Below the pieces are notes generated by a model that made no database searches, was not told the DNA's origin, and saw nothing but the letters and a program-made list of their open reading frames with translations. From DASZUK01 sp963745595 (GTDB lineage Bacteria > Actinomycetota > Acidimicrobiia > Acidimicrobiales > RAAP-2), in contig CAVUYB010000007.1 in assembly GCA_963745595.1 (NCBI GenBank), positions 449,975 to 513,974 of the forward strand: a DNA stretch of 64,000 bases, read 5' to 3'. Position numbers and translations under genes: made by a program. Below, in pieces: positions 55,976 through 63,979 of the stretch (its first letter is position 1; every line of letters begins with the position of its first letter).

Positions 55976-57821
55976 GTGGCCACCATGCTCACCACCTGGC
56001 GGCGGTACCCCTGGGCGGCGCCGCTGCTGTGCGCCGTCGTCGTGCTGGTCCTGCCCCAACTGGGCGTCGGGGCCCGACTTCCAACGCCAGGTCATCCTGG
56101 TCGCCCTGCTCGCCCTGCTGGTCAGCGGGCTCAACCTGTCGCTCGGGTTCGCCGGCGAGCTGGCCCTCGGGCAGGTGGCCATGTACGCGGCCGGCGCCTA
56201 CATCTCCGGCTACATGGGCGCCCACGGCGCCACCGACATCCTGCTCCAGCTGGTCGTGTCGGGGGCCGTCGCCGTGGTCGTCGGTCTGCTGACCGGCATC
56301 CCCGGGCTCCGGTTGGGGTCGTGGTCGCTGGCGATGACGTCGTTCTTCCTGGTGCTGCTCATCCCGGACATCTTGCAGATCTTCTCCGGGCAGACCGGGG
56401 GGTCGCTGGGCCTTACGGGGATCGCGCCGCCCACCCTGTTCGGCGCCACACTCGGCCAGGACGGGTTCTACGCCGTGGTCATCGTCGTGTCGGTGGCCTG
56501 GCTGGCGGTCATGCGCAACCTCGTGACGTCGAGGCACGGCACGGCGTTCCGGGTGCTCCGCCAGTCACCGGTGCTGGCATCGTCACTGGGCATCTCGGTG
56601 TACCGGATGAAGCTGACCGCCTACGCCGTCGGCGCCCTGCCGGCCGGGTTGGCCGGCTGCTTCTTCGCCAACCTCGACCATTTCCTCACACCGAAGTCGT
56701 TCGGGTTCACCCTGGCGATCACCATCCTGGCGGCCTCCATCCTCGGTGGGTCGATGTCGGTCTACGGGGCGGTCGTCGGGGCGGTGATCCTCCAGGTGAT
56801 CCCGGAGCAGTTCACAGCGTTCAACACATACGCCCTCATCATCTTCGGCGTCTTCCTCATCGTCGGCGGGGTGCTCCTCGGCGGCGGCATCGCCGGCCTC
56901 TGCCGCCGGGGGGTCCGCCTGCTCGATCACCGGGTCGTCGGTCCGGCGGCGCCGCCCGCCGACGGGGCCGTCGACCTGCCGGCCATCCCCGGCCAGTCGC
57001 TGTCGGTGGACGGTCTCGGGAAGTCGTTCGGCGGCCTCCGGGCCCTGGATGGCGTGACCCTGACCGCGCTCCAGGGGAAGGTGACGGCCATCATCGGACC
57101 CAACGGGTCGGGCAAGACCACCCTGTTGAACGTCGTCTGCGGCTACTACCGGCTGGACGAGGGGTCCATCGTCATCGGGGGCGACCCCCGGCCGAGGAAG
57201 GAGCCACCGCACCGGGTGGCCCGGGCGGGGGTGGCCCGGACGTTCCAGACGGCCAACATCCCCGAGGGCGTCTCGGTCGCCGAAGCGGTCCGGTCCGGCC
57301 GGTACACGACCGACCGGTCGTCGATGCTCTCGGCGGTCCTCCGCCTGCCGGTCGCCTACCGGGTGAAGCGCCGCGACGACGAGGCCGCGGCGGCGGTCAT
57401 GGCCCAGGTGGGCATCGCCCACCTGGCCAACCAGGAAGCGGCGGCCCTGCCGCTCGGCACCCGGCGGCTGCTCGAGGTGGCGCGGTCGCTGGTCCGCAAC
57501 CCCGGGGTCCTGCTGCTCGACGAGGCCGCCTCCGGACTCGACGAGAACGAAGTGGAGCAGCTGGCCGTCCTCATCCGCAAGATCCGCGACGCCGGTGGCA
57601 CCGTCATCCTGGTCGAGCACAACTTCCGGCTCGTCCTGTCGCTGGCCGACGAGATCTACGTGCTCGCCGAGGGCCAGGTCATCGCCTCGGGCCCCCCGGC
57701 CGAGATCGAGTCCCACCCGAGGGTGCTCGAGGAGTACCTCGGCGTCGAGGCCCCCGTGGCCGCCGAGCTGCTCGACGAGGCCGCCGCACCACCGGCCGCC
57801 ACCGGCGAGGTGGAACCATGA
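55976..57821 (+). CDS. Fused LivM permease - LivG ATPase, frameshifted near the start
   Basis: About 614 aa. N-terminal half is a LivM permease: VATMLTTWRRYPWAAPLLCA, one-base shift near 56065, then PDFQRQVILVALLALLVSGL, SLGFAGELALGQVAMYAAGA and GLRLGSWSLAMTSFFLVLL. The C-terminal half is the LivG nucleotide-binding domain: Walker A IIGPNGSGKTTLLNVVCG, VARTFQTANIPEGVSVAEAV, a degenerate signature LPLGTRRLLEVARSLV, and Walker B VLLLDEAASGLD. In most importers these are separate genes. The fusion would give one chain that both spans the membrane and drives transport. The stop overlaps the next ATPase gene (ATGA). Confidence 0.87.
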
Positions 57822-58644
57822 GCGACGGCACGGCGCCCCTCTTGACCGTGAGCCATCTCGCGACCGGCTACGGCGACCTCCGCGTCATCTGGGACGTCAG
57901 CGTCACCGTCGCCCCCGGCGAGCTGACCGCCCTGCTCGGCCGCAACGGCGCCGGCAAGACCACCGTGCTGCGCGCCGTCGCCGGCCTGAACAAGGTCCAG
58001 GGCGGCTCGATCACGTTCAAGGGGCAGGACATCAGCCACCTGCCCGTCCACCGGCGCATCCGGGCCGGCATCGGGATGGTCCAGGAGAACAAGCGGATCT
58101 TCCGCCGCCGGACGATCGAGGAGAACCTGCTCCTCGGCGGCTACACCCTGAAGGCCCGCGGCAAGAAGCTCCGGGCCGAGCTCGACCGCATCTACGAGCT
58201 CTTCCCCGTCCTCGGCCAGCGGTCGTCGACCCTGGCCGGCGCCCTTTCGGGCGGTCAGCAGCAGATGCTCGCCATCGGCCAGGCCCTCATGCCGCGCCCG
58301 TCGCTGTTGATGCTCGACGAGCCTTCCGCCGGCCTCGCCCCCGCGATCGTCGCCGAGGTCATGGACACCGTCGCCGTCCTGAAGCAGACCAACCTCGGCA
58401 TCCTCCTCGTCGAGCAGGCCGTCGAGGCCGCCATGCGCGTCGCCGACCACGTGACCGTCCTCGACGTCGGCAAGGTCGTCATGGACGGCCCGGCCCGCGC
58501 CATCGACGACCTCTCCGTGATCAGGGACGCCTACTTCGGCCACACTGCCGGGAGTGGCGACACCGGCGGGAGCGACGCGGCCGACGGCGAGGGGGGGAGC
58601 GGAGCGACCCCGGGCGCAACGCCCCGGCCGACGGGGAGGGGTAG
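57818..58644 (+). CDS. livF: LIV-type ABC transporter ATPase (LivF)
   Basis: About 275 aa. TVSHLATGYGDLRVIWDVSV, Walker A LLGRNGAGKTTVLRAVAG, MVQENKRIFRRRTIEENLLL, signature ALSGGQQQMLAIGQAL and Walker B LLMLDEPSAGLA are complete. The ATPase domain ends near 58545; the Gly/Ser/Ala tail has no stop in frame until 59290. A one-base shift in the tail gives a TAG at 58642-58644, just before the converging higA, which I take as the real end. Pairs with the LivG half of the upstream fusion to power the importer. Confidence 0.85.
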
Positions 58645-58654
58645 CTCGGAGCGG

Positions 58655-58966
58655 TCAACTGGCCTTTGTCAGGGGCTCGATGCCCTCCAGGGTGGTGCCC
58701 AGGCGGTCCTTCTCAACCTCCAGGTCGTAGTGCGCCTGGAGGTTCATCCAGAACCCGTCGCTCATCTGGAAGTAGCGGGACAGGCGGAGCGCCGTATCGG
58801 CGCTGATCCGCCGGGTCCCGTGGACGATCTCGTTGATGCGGCGAGCGGGCACGCCGATCGCCTGGGCCAGCCGGTACTGGCTGATGCCGAGCGGCTCCAA
58901 GAAGTCCTCCTGCAGCATCTCGCCCGGGTGCACGGGTGCCATGAACGGTGCTTCGGTTCGTGCCAT
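58655..58966 (-). CDS. higA: HigA-family antitoxin
   Basis: 103 aa. APVHPGEMLQEDFLEPLGIS, QYRLAQAIGVPARRINEIVH and RRISADTALRLSRYFQMSDG give the XRE-type helix-turn-helix of HigA addiction-module antitoxins; FWMNLQAHYDLEVEKD is the usual close. GAGGAGG lies just upstream of its ATG. It follows the toxin gene by nine bases (toxin-first order, as in classical higBA). It should bind HigB and the operator pair upstream. Confidence 0.93.
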   Translation of the reverse strand: MARTEAPFMAPVHPGEMLQEDFLEPLGISQYRLAQAIGVPARRINEIVHGTRRISADTALRLSRYFQMSDGFWMNLQAHYDLEVEKDRLGTTLEGIEPLTKAS

Positions 58967-58975
58967 GCGTCCTCC

Positions 58976-59266
58976 TCAGTGGTAGTCGACGAGCTCGACG
59001 TCTGCCGGCCCGGTGACGCTCCAACGGAAGCAGATCCGGTACTGGTCGTTGACCCGGATGCTGTACTGCCCGGACCGCGAGCCCTTCAACTTCTCCAGTT
59101 GATTCCCCGGTGGCACCGCCAGATCTCCGACTCTCTCCGCCGCATTGAGATAGGCCAGCCTCCGCCACGCCATCCGCTGTACGTCGGGACCGAACTTGCG
59201 GCTCCGACGGCGCTCCCAAACGCTCCGGGTCGCCGCATCTCGGAACGACCCTTCCGTCAACACCAC
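58976..59266 (-). CDS. higB: HigB-family mRNase toxin
   Basis: 96 aa from GTG (VVLTEGSFRDAATRSVWERR; a second GTG follows immediately). The RelE-like HigB pattern is clear: KFGPDVQRMAWRRLAYLNAA, LAVPPGNQLEKLKGSRSGQY and SIRVNDQYRICFRWSVTGPA, ending VELVDYH with the active-site His. HigB cuts mRNA on the ribosome. A TATTAT -10-like box is four bases before the start and inside the operator. Inserted between the importer operon and the SDR gene; no functional tie to them is apparent. Confidence 0.92.
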   Translation of the reverse strand: MVLTEGSFRDAATRSVWERRRSRKFGPDVQRMAWRRLAYLNAAERVGDLAVPPGNQLEKLKGSRSGQYSIRVNDQYRICFRWSVTGPADVELVDYH

Positions 59267-59274
59267 CCCAATAA

Positions 59275-59305
59275 TAACGTACAGCGTTAATAACGTCAAA
59301 CGTTA
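59275..59305. promoter_or_regulatory. Tandem operators of higBA
   Basis: Two 15-base palindromes, TAACGTACAGCGTTA and TAACGTCAAACGTTA, with centres 16 bases apart, directly in front of higB. The shared TAACG/CGTTA arms are the expected binding site for two HigA dimers. Confidence 0.7.
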
Positions 59306-59401
59306 CGCGCATCATTCCGATAGTCAGCCCTGCCGTCCCCCGAACCCCGTTCTGCCGTCGGCCGCATACGCCGTCAGGCGTTGGATGCGGTTAGGGCGAG
59401 A

Positions 59402-60286
59402 TCAGTCGGTAGCCAGCAGCCCCGGCAGTGACGCGGCCAGCCCGTCAACCGTCCAGTCCCCGTCCTCGCGGATCGTCGCGCCGTAGTGCCAGCCGACGAA
59501 GTGCCGGATCTCCCCACCGCGGGCGTAGAACGTCTGCCCCGTCGCCGCGCAGTCCTCCGCGAGCAGCCACGCGACGAGCGGCGCCACGTGCGCCGGGTGG
59601 TAGACGTCGAACGTGCCCGCGTCGCTCGGCGCGGCGACCATCTCCTTCAGCGCCGGGACGTCCTCGGTCATCCGCGTCCGGGCGACCGGCGTGATCGCGT
59701 TGACCCGCACGCCGTAACGACCGAGCTCCCCCGCGAGGATGATCGACAGCGACGCGATGCCGGCCTTCGCGGCCCCGTAGTTGCTCTGCCCCGCCTGGCC
59801 CAACAGCCCCGACGTCGACGAGACGTTCACCATCGACGCGGCCACCGGCTCCCTCGCCTTCGCCCGGTCACGCCAGTACCCCGCCAGCGTCCGCGCCGCG
59901 CAGAACGTCGACTTCAACTGGCCCTCGACGACGTCGTCCCACTCTTCTTCGCTCATGTTGACGAACATCCGGTCGCGGAGGATCCCCGCGTTGTTCACCA
60001 AGCCGTGCACCACGCCGAACGCGTCGACCGCCGCGTCGAGCAGCGCCTGCGCACCGGCCAGCGTCCGGACGTCGTCCGTCCGGGCCAACGCCGAGCCGCC
60101 CGCCTCGCCGATCTCCTCCGCCACCGACGCGGCCAGCGACGGGTCCGCCCCCGAGCCGTCCGGCCCACAGCCGACGTCGTCGACGACGACCTGCGCTCCT
60201 TCGGCCGCCGCGAGCAACGCGTACTCGCGGCCCAGCCCACGGCCGGCGCCGGTGACGATCACCACCCGACCGCTCAGCGAACCCAT
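59402..60286 (-). CDS. SDR family oxidoreductase under KstR2-type control
   Basis: 294 aa; ATG preceded by GGGGGAGGAGG. NAD(P)-dependent dehydrogenase. VVIVTGAGRGLGREYALLAA, VVVDDVGCGPDGSG (the longer loop of the hydroxysteroid/multifunctional-enzyme subgroup), NNAGILRDRMFVNMSEEEWD, catalytic Ser NVSSTSGLLGQAGQ and YxxxK in SNYGAAKAGIASLS. The subgroup includes 17-beta-HSD type 4-like and mycobacterial steroid-cluster dehydrogenases. The perfect operator and a TATAAT box 53-70 bases upstream support a steroid ring-degradation role; the exact substrate is unknown. Confidence 0.88.
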   Translation of the reverse strand: MGSLSGRVVIVTGAGRGLGREYALLAAAEGAQVVVDDVGCGPDGSGADPSLAASVAEEIGEAGGSALARTDDVRTLAGAQALLDAAVDAFGVVHGLVNNAGILRDRMFVNMSEEEWDDVVEGQLKSTFCAARTLAGYWRDRAKAREPVAASMVNVSSTSGLLGQAGQSNYGAAKAGIASLSIILAGELGRYGVRVNAITPVARTRMTEDVPALKEMVAAPSDAGTFDVYHPAHVAPLVAWLLAEDCAATGQTFYARGGEIRHFVGWHYGATIREDGDWTVDGLAASLPGLLATD

Positions 60287-60338
60287 CGCACGCCTCCTCC
60301 CCCACCCTTCCTTGAACCGGCTCCCCGCCCTGCCCTCA

Positions 60339-60344
60339 ATTATA
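60339..60344 (-). promoter_or_regulatory. -10 box of the SDR gene
   Basis: TATAAT on the reverse strand, touching the KstR2-type operator that lies just upstream of it in the direction of transcription. Confidence 0.6.
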
Positions 60345-60357
60345 TCAAGCGCTTGGT
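60344..60357. promoter_or_regulatory. KstR2-type operator (perfect), site 4
   Basis: ATCAAGCGCTTGGT matches AnCAAGnnCTTGnT fully and sits between the -35 and -10 positions of the reverse-strand SDR promoter, where a bound repressor would exclude RNA polymerase. Confidence 0.72.
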
Positions 60358-60576
60358 TGGTTTTCTGCGGATCGACCGCCGCCGGACCGGCGGCCTGGGT
60401 CACTGGGTCCGGTCGCTGGTCCGGTCGCTGGTCCGGGTGGCGGTAGGAAGCCGGCAGGCGCCGACCGTGTGTCTCCCGCGCCGACGATCCGGCGCGACCG
60501 CGAGATCGAACGACCGCGGCTCGCTACCGGACGGCCGGCGTGGCGCGTCGGCGCGAGCGGTGAACGCCCCGGGAGA

Positions 60577-61188
60577 TCAGCCGCGACGCGAGGCTGGCCG
60601 GGCCGCGAAGCCCTGCAGGAAGATGTTCGCCGCGTCGTCCGCGAACCGTGTGACCGAGTAGCCCGGGCGAACCCGGTACCAACGGACGGAGAGCCAGACC
60701 GAGTCGCGCAGCAGCCGATAGAAGACGCGAGGGTCGACGTCCGACCGGAAGTCGCCGGTCGCGACGCCGGCACTGATCACGTCCAACCACGCCTTCTGCA
60801 CCTCGCCGGCGATCGTTTTCACGTACTCGAAGTGCGGGAGCGTCTGCAGGTAGCCGTAGTCGCCCTGGTAGATCTCCGCGGCGTGCGGATGCCGGTTGAC
60901 CGCCTCGAGCGACGTCCGGATGAGGCTCCGCAGCTGCTCCGCCGGCGACCCCTTCTCGCTCAACGCCGCCATGTAGCTCTTCTGCAGATCCTCGAAGTAG
61001 TCCGTGAGGATCTCCTCGACGATGTGCTGCTTCGACTTGAAGTGGTGGTACAGGCTGCCCGAGAGGATGCCGACCGCGTCGGCGATCTCCCGGACCGTCG
61101 TCGCCGCCACCCCCTTCGCGGCGAACAGCTCGGCGGCCGCGTCACGGATGACCTCCCGGCGGTCCGGCGAACCAACCACGTCGCTCAC
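60577..61188 (-). CDS. kstR2: TetR-family repressor, KstR2-like
   Basis: 203 aa from GTG with GGGAGGGAGAAGG upstream. HTH at residues 31-50 (TVREIADAVGILSGSLYHHF). The ligand domain reads EEILTDYFEDLQKSYMAALS, HPHAAEIYQGDYGYLQTLPH and FYRLLRDSVWLSVRWYRVRP. The ILSGSLYHHF and RDSVWLSVRWYR stretches match KstR2 of Mycobacterium closely as I recall it. KstR2 represses the genes for steroid C/D-ring breakdown and is released by the HIP-CoA intermediate. Divergent from ipdAB, as in a typical HIP cluster, with a near-consensus operator between them. Confidence 0.85.
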   Translation of the reverse strand: MSDVVGSPDRREVIRDAAAELFAAKGVAATTVREIADAVGILSGSLYHHFKSKQHIVEEILTDYFEDLQKSYMAALSEKGSPAEQLRSLIRTSLEAVNRHPHAAEIYQGDYGYLQTLPHFEYVKTIAGEVQKAWLDVISAGVATGDFRSDVDPRVFYRLLRDSVWLSVRWYRVRPGYSVTRFADDAANIFLQGFAARPASRRG

Positions 61189-61276
61189 GGCCTTCTCCCT
61201 CCCGCCGAGCCCACCTCGACGACCAGCACCGGCTGCCTGTTCGAGACCGGACGCCGCCGTCATCTCGGTATCCCCG

Positions 61277-61290
61277 AGCAAGCATTTGCT
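61277..61290. promoter_or_regulatory. KstR2-type operator (one mismatch), site 5
   Basis: AGCAAGCATTTGCT, one base off the consensus, between kstR2 and ipdA. TACAAT (61290-61295) directly follows on the ipdA strand and can serve as its -10 box. Confidence 0.62.
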
Positions 61291-61332
61291 ACAATACTGC
61301 ACCTGCTCGCCGACGCCGAGCGACCACGCACC

Positions 61333-62226
61333 ATGCCCGACAAGACGATGACCGAAGCCGACGTGATCGGCGAGCTCCGCTCCGGGATGACCATCGGTAT
61401 CGGCGGTTGGGGATCACGCCGGAAGCCCATGTCGTTGGTCCGGGCCATGCTCCACTCCGATCTGCACGATCTCACCGTCGTCACGTATGGAGGCCCGGAC
61501 GCTGGTCTGCTGCTCGCTGCCGGCAAGGTAAAACGCCTAGTATATGGCTTCGTCTCCCTCGATTCCATCCCGCTCGAGCCCCATTTCCGGGCCGCCCGGC
61601 AGGCTGGCACCGTCGACGCGGTCGAGTACGACGAGGGCATGTTCCAGTGGGGCCTCTACGCGGCGTCGCTCCGCCTCCCGTTCCTGCCGACCCGCGCCGG
61701 CCTCGGCTCCGACGTCCTCACCGTCAACCCCGGACTGCGGACCGTCCGCTCGCCGTACGACGACCGTGAAGAGCTGCTCGCCATGCCCGCCCTCCGGCTC
61801 GACGCCGCGCTCGTCCATCTGAACCGCGCCGACCGGTTCGGCGCGGCGACGTACCTCGGCCCCGACGTCTACTTCGATGACGTCTTCTGCGCGGCCGCCG
61901 ACCGCGCCTACCTCTCCTGCGAGAAGATCGTCCCCACCGACGAGCTCTCCGACGGCGTGCCGCTGCAGGCCATGCGCATCCACCGCTGGATGGTGCACGG
62001 CGTCGTCGAAGCGCCCCGCGGCGCCCACTTCACCTCCTGCGAGCCCGACTACGGGCGCGACGAAGCCTTCCAGCGCGCCTACGCCGACGCGGCCGCCGAC
62101 CCCGAGCAGTGGGCCGCGTTCACCGACCGCTTCCTCGCCGGCGACGAGGCCGCCTACCACGCCGCGGTCGACGACTTCCGGGCCGGCCTCGATCCCGACG
62201 ACCCGCTGCCGACGATGGTCCGTTGA
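61333..62226 (+). CDS. ipdA: IpdA, alpha subunit of CoA-transferase-fold ring hydrolase
   Basis: 297 aa. IpdAB opens the last ring of steroids by hydrolysing COCHEA-CoA. Signatures shared with the mycobacterial protein: LRSGMTIGIGGWGSRRKPMS, LHDLTVVTYGGPDAGLLLAA, GKVKRLVYGFVSLDSIP, EYDEGMFQWGLYAASLRLPF, LPTRAGLGSDV, AALVHLNRADRFGAATYLGP, DVYFDDVFCAAADRAYLSCE and APRGAHFTSCEPDYGRDEAF. The Glu in DEGM (residue 101) lies where the catalytic Glu of IpdA is expected. First gene of an operon with ipdB and an SDR. Confidence 0.92.
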   Translation: MPDKTMTEADVIGELRSGMTIGIGGWGSRRKPMSLVRAMLHSDLHDLTVVTYGGPDAGLLLAAGKVKRLVYGFVSLDSIPLEPHFRAARQAGTVDAVEYDEGMFQWGLYAASLRLPFLPTRAGLGSDVLTVNPGLRTVRSPYDDREELLAMPALRLDAALVHLNRADRFGAATYLGPDVYFDDVFCAAADRAYLSCEKIVPTDELSDGVPLQAMRIHRWMVHGVVEAPRGAHFTSCEPDYGRDEAFQRAYADAAADPEQWAAFTDRFLAGDEAAYHAAVDDFRAGLDPDDPLPTMVR

Positions 62227-62304
62227 TGGCCGTCCGGTCCGTTGATCGCGGTTCGCTGGGTGGTCCGCTGATGACGGTGGTTGGCTGATGGTGGTGGTCC
62301 GCTG
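62216..62304 (+). repeat. Imperfect short tandem repeats between ipdA and ipdB
   Basis: The unit GGTCCGCTGATG and variants (GGTCCGTTGATC, GGTTGGCTGATG) occurs about five times, running into the ipdB start codon, which is itself part of one unit. It probably arose by slippage. Several of the units contain ATG or TTG in different frames, so the ipdB start could shift. Confidence 0.5.
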
Positions 62305-63060
62305 ATGGCCGACGTCTCCCGAGCCGACGTCTGCGTCGTCGCCTGCGCGGACGCCTGGCGCGGTGACGGCGAGCTGCTCGCCTCGCCGATCGGCCCGATC
62401 CCGGCCATGGCCGCCCGGCTGGCCCGCGCCGTCTTCGAGCCGGACCTCCTGCTGATCGACGGCGAGGCCACCCTCGTCCGCGGCACCTGGGCCGTCGGCA
62501 CCGCGCCCACCGGGCCGGCCGAGGGCTGGCTCCCCTACCGCGCCGTCTTCGACCTCGTCTGGCGCGGCCGGCGGCACATCATGATGGGCCCGAGCCAGAT
62601 CGACCGGTACGGCAACGCCAACATCTCCTGCATCGGCGACTTCGCCAAGCCCAAGGTGCAGCTGCTCGGCGTGCGCGGCGCCCCCGGCAACACCGTCAAC
62701 CATCCCGTCAGCTACTGGGTGCCGAAGCACTCGTCGCGCGTCTTCGTCGACCGCGTCGACATGGTCTCCGGCGTCGGCTACGACCGAGCCGCCGACTCGC
62801 CGGCCGCCGGCCGCTACCTCGATCTGCGCCGCGTCGTCAGCAACCTCGGCGTCTTCGACTTCGGCGGCCCCGACCACCGCCTGCGCATCGTCTCCGTCCA
62901 CCCCGGCGTCACCGTCGACGACATCGCCGCGGCCACCGGCTTCGAGCTCGCCGTCGCCGACGACCTGACCGAGAGCCGCGGGCCGACCGCCGAAGAGCTC
63001 GACGTCCTCGACACCGTGATCGACCCCGACGGGACGCGGCACCAACAGATCGCGTCGTGA
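62305..63060 (+). CDS. ipdB: IpdB, beta subunit of CoA-transferase-fold ring hydrolase
   Basis: 251 aa. SRADVCVVACADAWRGDGEL, LASPIGPIPAMAARLARAVF, EPDLLLIDGEATLVRG, MMGPSQIDRYGNANISCIGD, FAKPKVQLLGVRGAPGNTVN, HPVSYWVPKHSSRVFVDRVD and RYLDLRRVVSNLGVFDFGG are characteristic of IpdB. It pairs with IpdA to form the active alpha2beta2-type enzyme. The ATG at 62305 starts the homologous region; an upstream TTG eight codons earlier is possible. Its stop overlaps the next SDR gene (GTGA). Confidence 0.92.
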   Translation: MADVSRADVCVVACADAWRGDGELLASPIGPIPAMAARLARAVFEPDLLLIDGEATLVRGTWAVGTAPTGPAEGWLPYRAVFDLVWRGRRHIMMGPSQIDRYGNANISCIGDFAKPKVQLLGVRGAPGNTVNHPVSYWVPKHSSRVFVDRVDMVSGVGYDRAADSPAAGRYLDLRRVVSNLGVFDFGGPDHRLRIVSVHPGVTVDDIAAATGFELAVADDLTESRGPTAEELDVLDTVIDPDGTRHQQIAS

Positions 63061-63884
63061 TCGGCGATCGTAGGACCGGCATGACCGAACCGACCGCCGG
63101 CCCCACGCCCGGCGCCCCGGAAGGCCCCGTACCCGGCGCGCCCGAGAGCACAGCCCCCGTCAGCTTCGGCTTCGCGCCCGGCGCGCTCGCCGTCGTCACC
63201 GGCGCCGGCAGTGGCATCGGCCGGGCGACCGCGCTCCTCGGCGCGGCGGCCGGCCTCGACGTCGCGTCGTGGGACCTCGACCCCGGCTCCGCCGAGCGCA
63301 CCGCCGCCGAGATCGCCGACGCCGGTGGACAGGCGACCTGGGCGCAGGTCGACGTCACCGACCCCGCCGCGGTGGCCACCGGCTTCGACCGTCTCGAGCG
63401 CTCGGCGCGGTACCTCGTCAACAACGCCGGCCCCGCCAGCGCGGCGGCCAGCCCCTTCGCCGACGGGCTCGTGAACGGCGCCGGCAGCATGGAGCTCGTC
63501 ACCCGGACGTGGCTCGACACCGAGCTGCCGGCCGGCGCGTCGCTCGTCAACGTCGCCTCCGTCGCCGGCAACGTGATCGGTGCCGAGCCCGACTGGTACG
63601 CGGCCACCAAGGCCGCCGTCACCGGCTACACCCGGCATCTCGCCGTCCACCGCGCCGACCGGATCCGGGCCAACGCGGTCGCCCCCGGCATGGTCGCCAC
63701 CCCCCGGTCCGCCGGCTTCGCCGACAGCGAACCGCTCGTCCGGGCCCTCGCCCGCAACCCGCTCGGTCGGATGGCCGAGGCCGACGAGATCGCCTGGACG
63801 ATCCTCTTCCTCCTCTCCCCCTTGGCCAGCTACGTCAACGGCGTACTGCTCGTCGTCGACGGCGGCTGGACCGTCGCTCCCTGA
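63057..63884 (+). CDS. SDR family oxidoreductase of the ipdAB operon
   Basis: 275 aa from the coupled GTG (or 267 aa from the ATG at 63081). After a Pro/Gly/Thr-rich N-terminal tail, LAVVTGAGSGIGRATALLGA, YLVNNAGPASAAASPFADGL, the catalytic Ser in ASLVNVASVAGNVIGAEP and the YxxxK pair in DWYAATKAAVTGYTRHLAVH, ending SYVNGVLLVVDGGWTVAP. Fused in the operon to ipdB by a four-base overlap, so it is probably a dehydrogenase for a C/D-ring intermediate, similar in role to the SDRs next to ipdAB in mycobacteria. Confidence 0.88.
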   Translation: MIGDRRTGMTEPTAGPTPGAPEGPVPGAPESTAPVSFGFAPGALAVVTGAGSGIGRATALLGAAAGLDVASWDLDPGSAERTAAEIADAGGQATWAQVDVTDPAAVATGFDRLERSARYLVNNAGPASAAASPFADGLVNGAGSMELVTRTWLDTELPAGASLVNVASVAGNVIGAEPDWYAATKAAVTGYTRHLAVHRADRIRANAVAPGMVATPRSAGFADSEPLVRALARNPLGRMAEADEIAWTILFLLSPLASYVNGVLLVVDGGWTVAP

Positions 63885-63945
63885 ACCGCCCGCCACGGTG
63901 GCAACGCACAGCCACGTCGGCGCCATTGCCGAAGCGACGGTGATG

Positions 63946-63971
63946 TGTACCCAACGCCTATGTTGGGTACA
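63946..63971. promoter_or_regulatory. Long palindrome over the promoter of the last gene
   Basis: Ten-base arms TGTACCCAAC and GTTGGGTACA are perfect complements around a six-base spacer. The right arm overlaps the -10 box TACAAT (63968-63973). The centre-to-start geometry fits a repressor site. The cognate regulator is not in the window. Confidence 0.6.
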
Positions 63972-63973
63972 AT
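63968..63973 (+). promoter_or_regulatory. Leaderless -10 box of the last gene
   Basis: TACAAT, six bases before the ATG at 63980. Confidence 0.5.
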
Positions 63974-63979
63974 GGCTCC

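Noticed and set aside
55937..59290. A 1,117-codon forward frame across the importer genes
   Set aside because: It is the first 30 codons of LivM joined to a shadow frame, then LivF. The real genes are in two frames separated by an indel.
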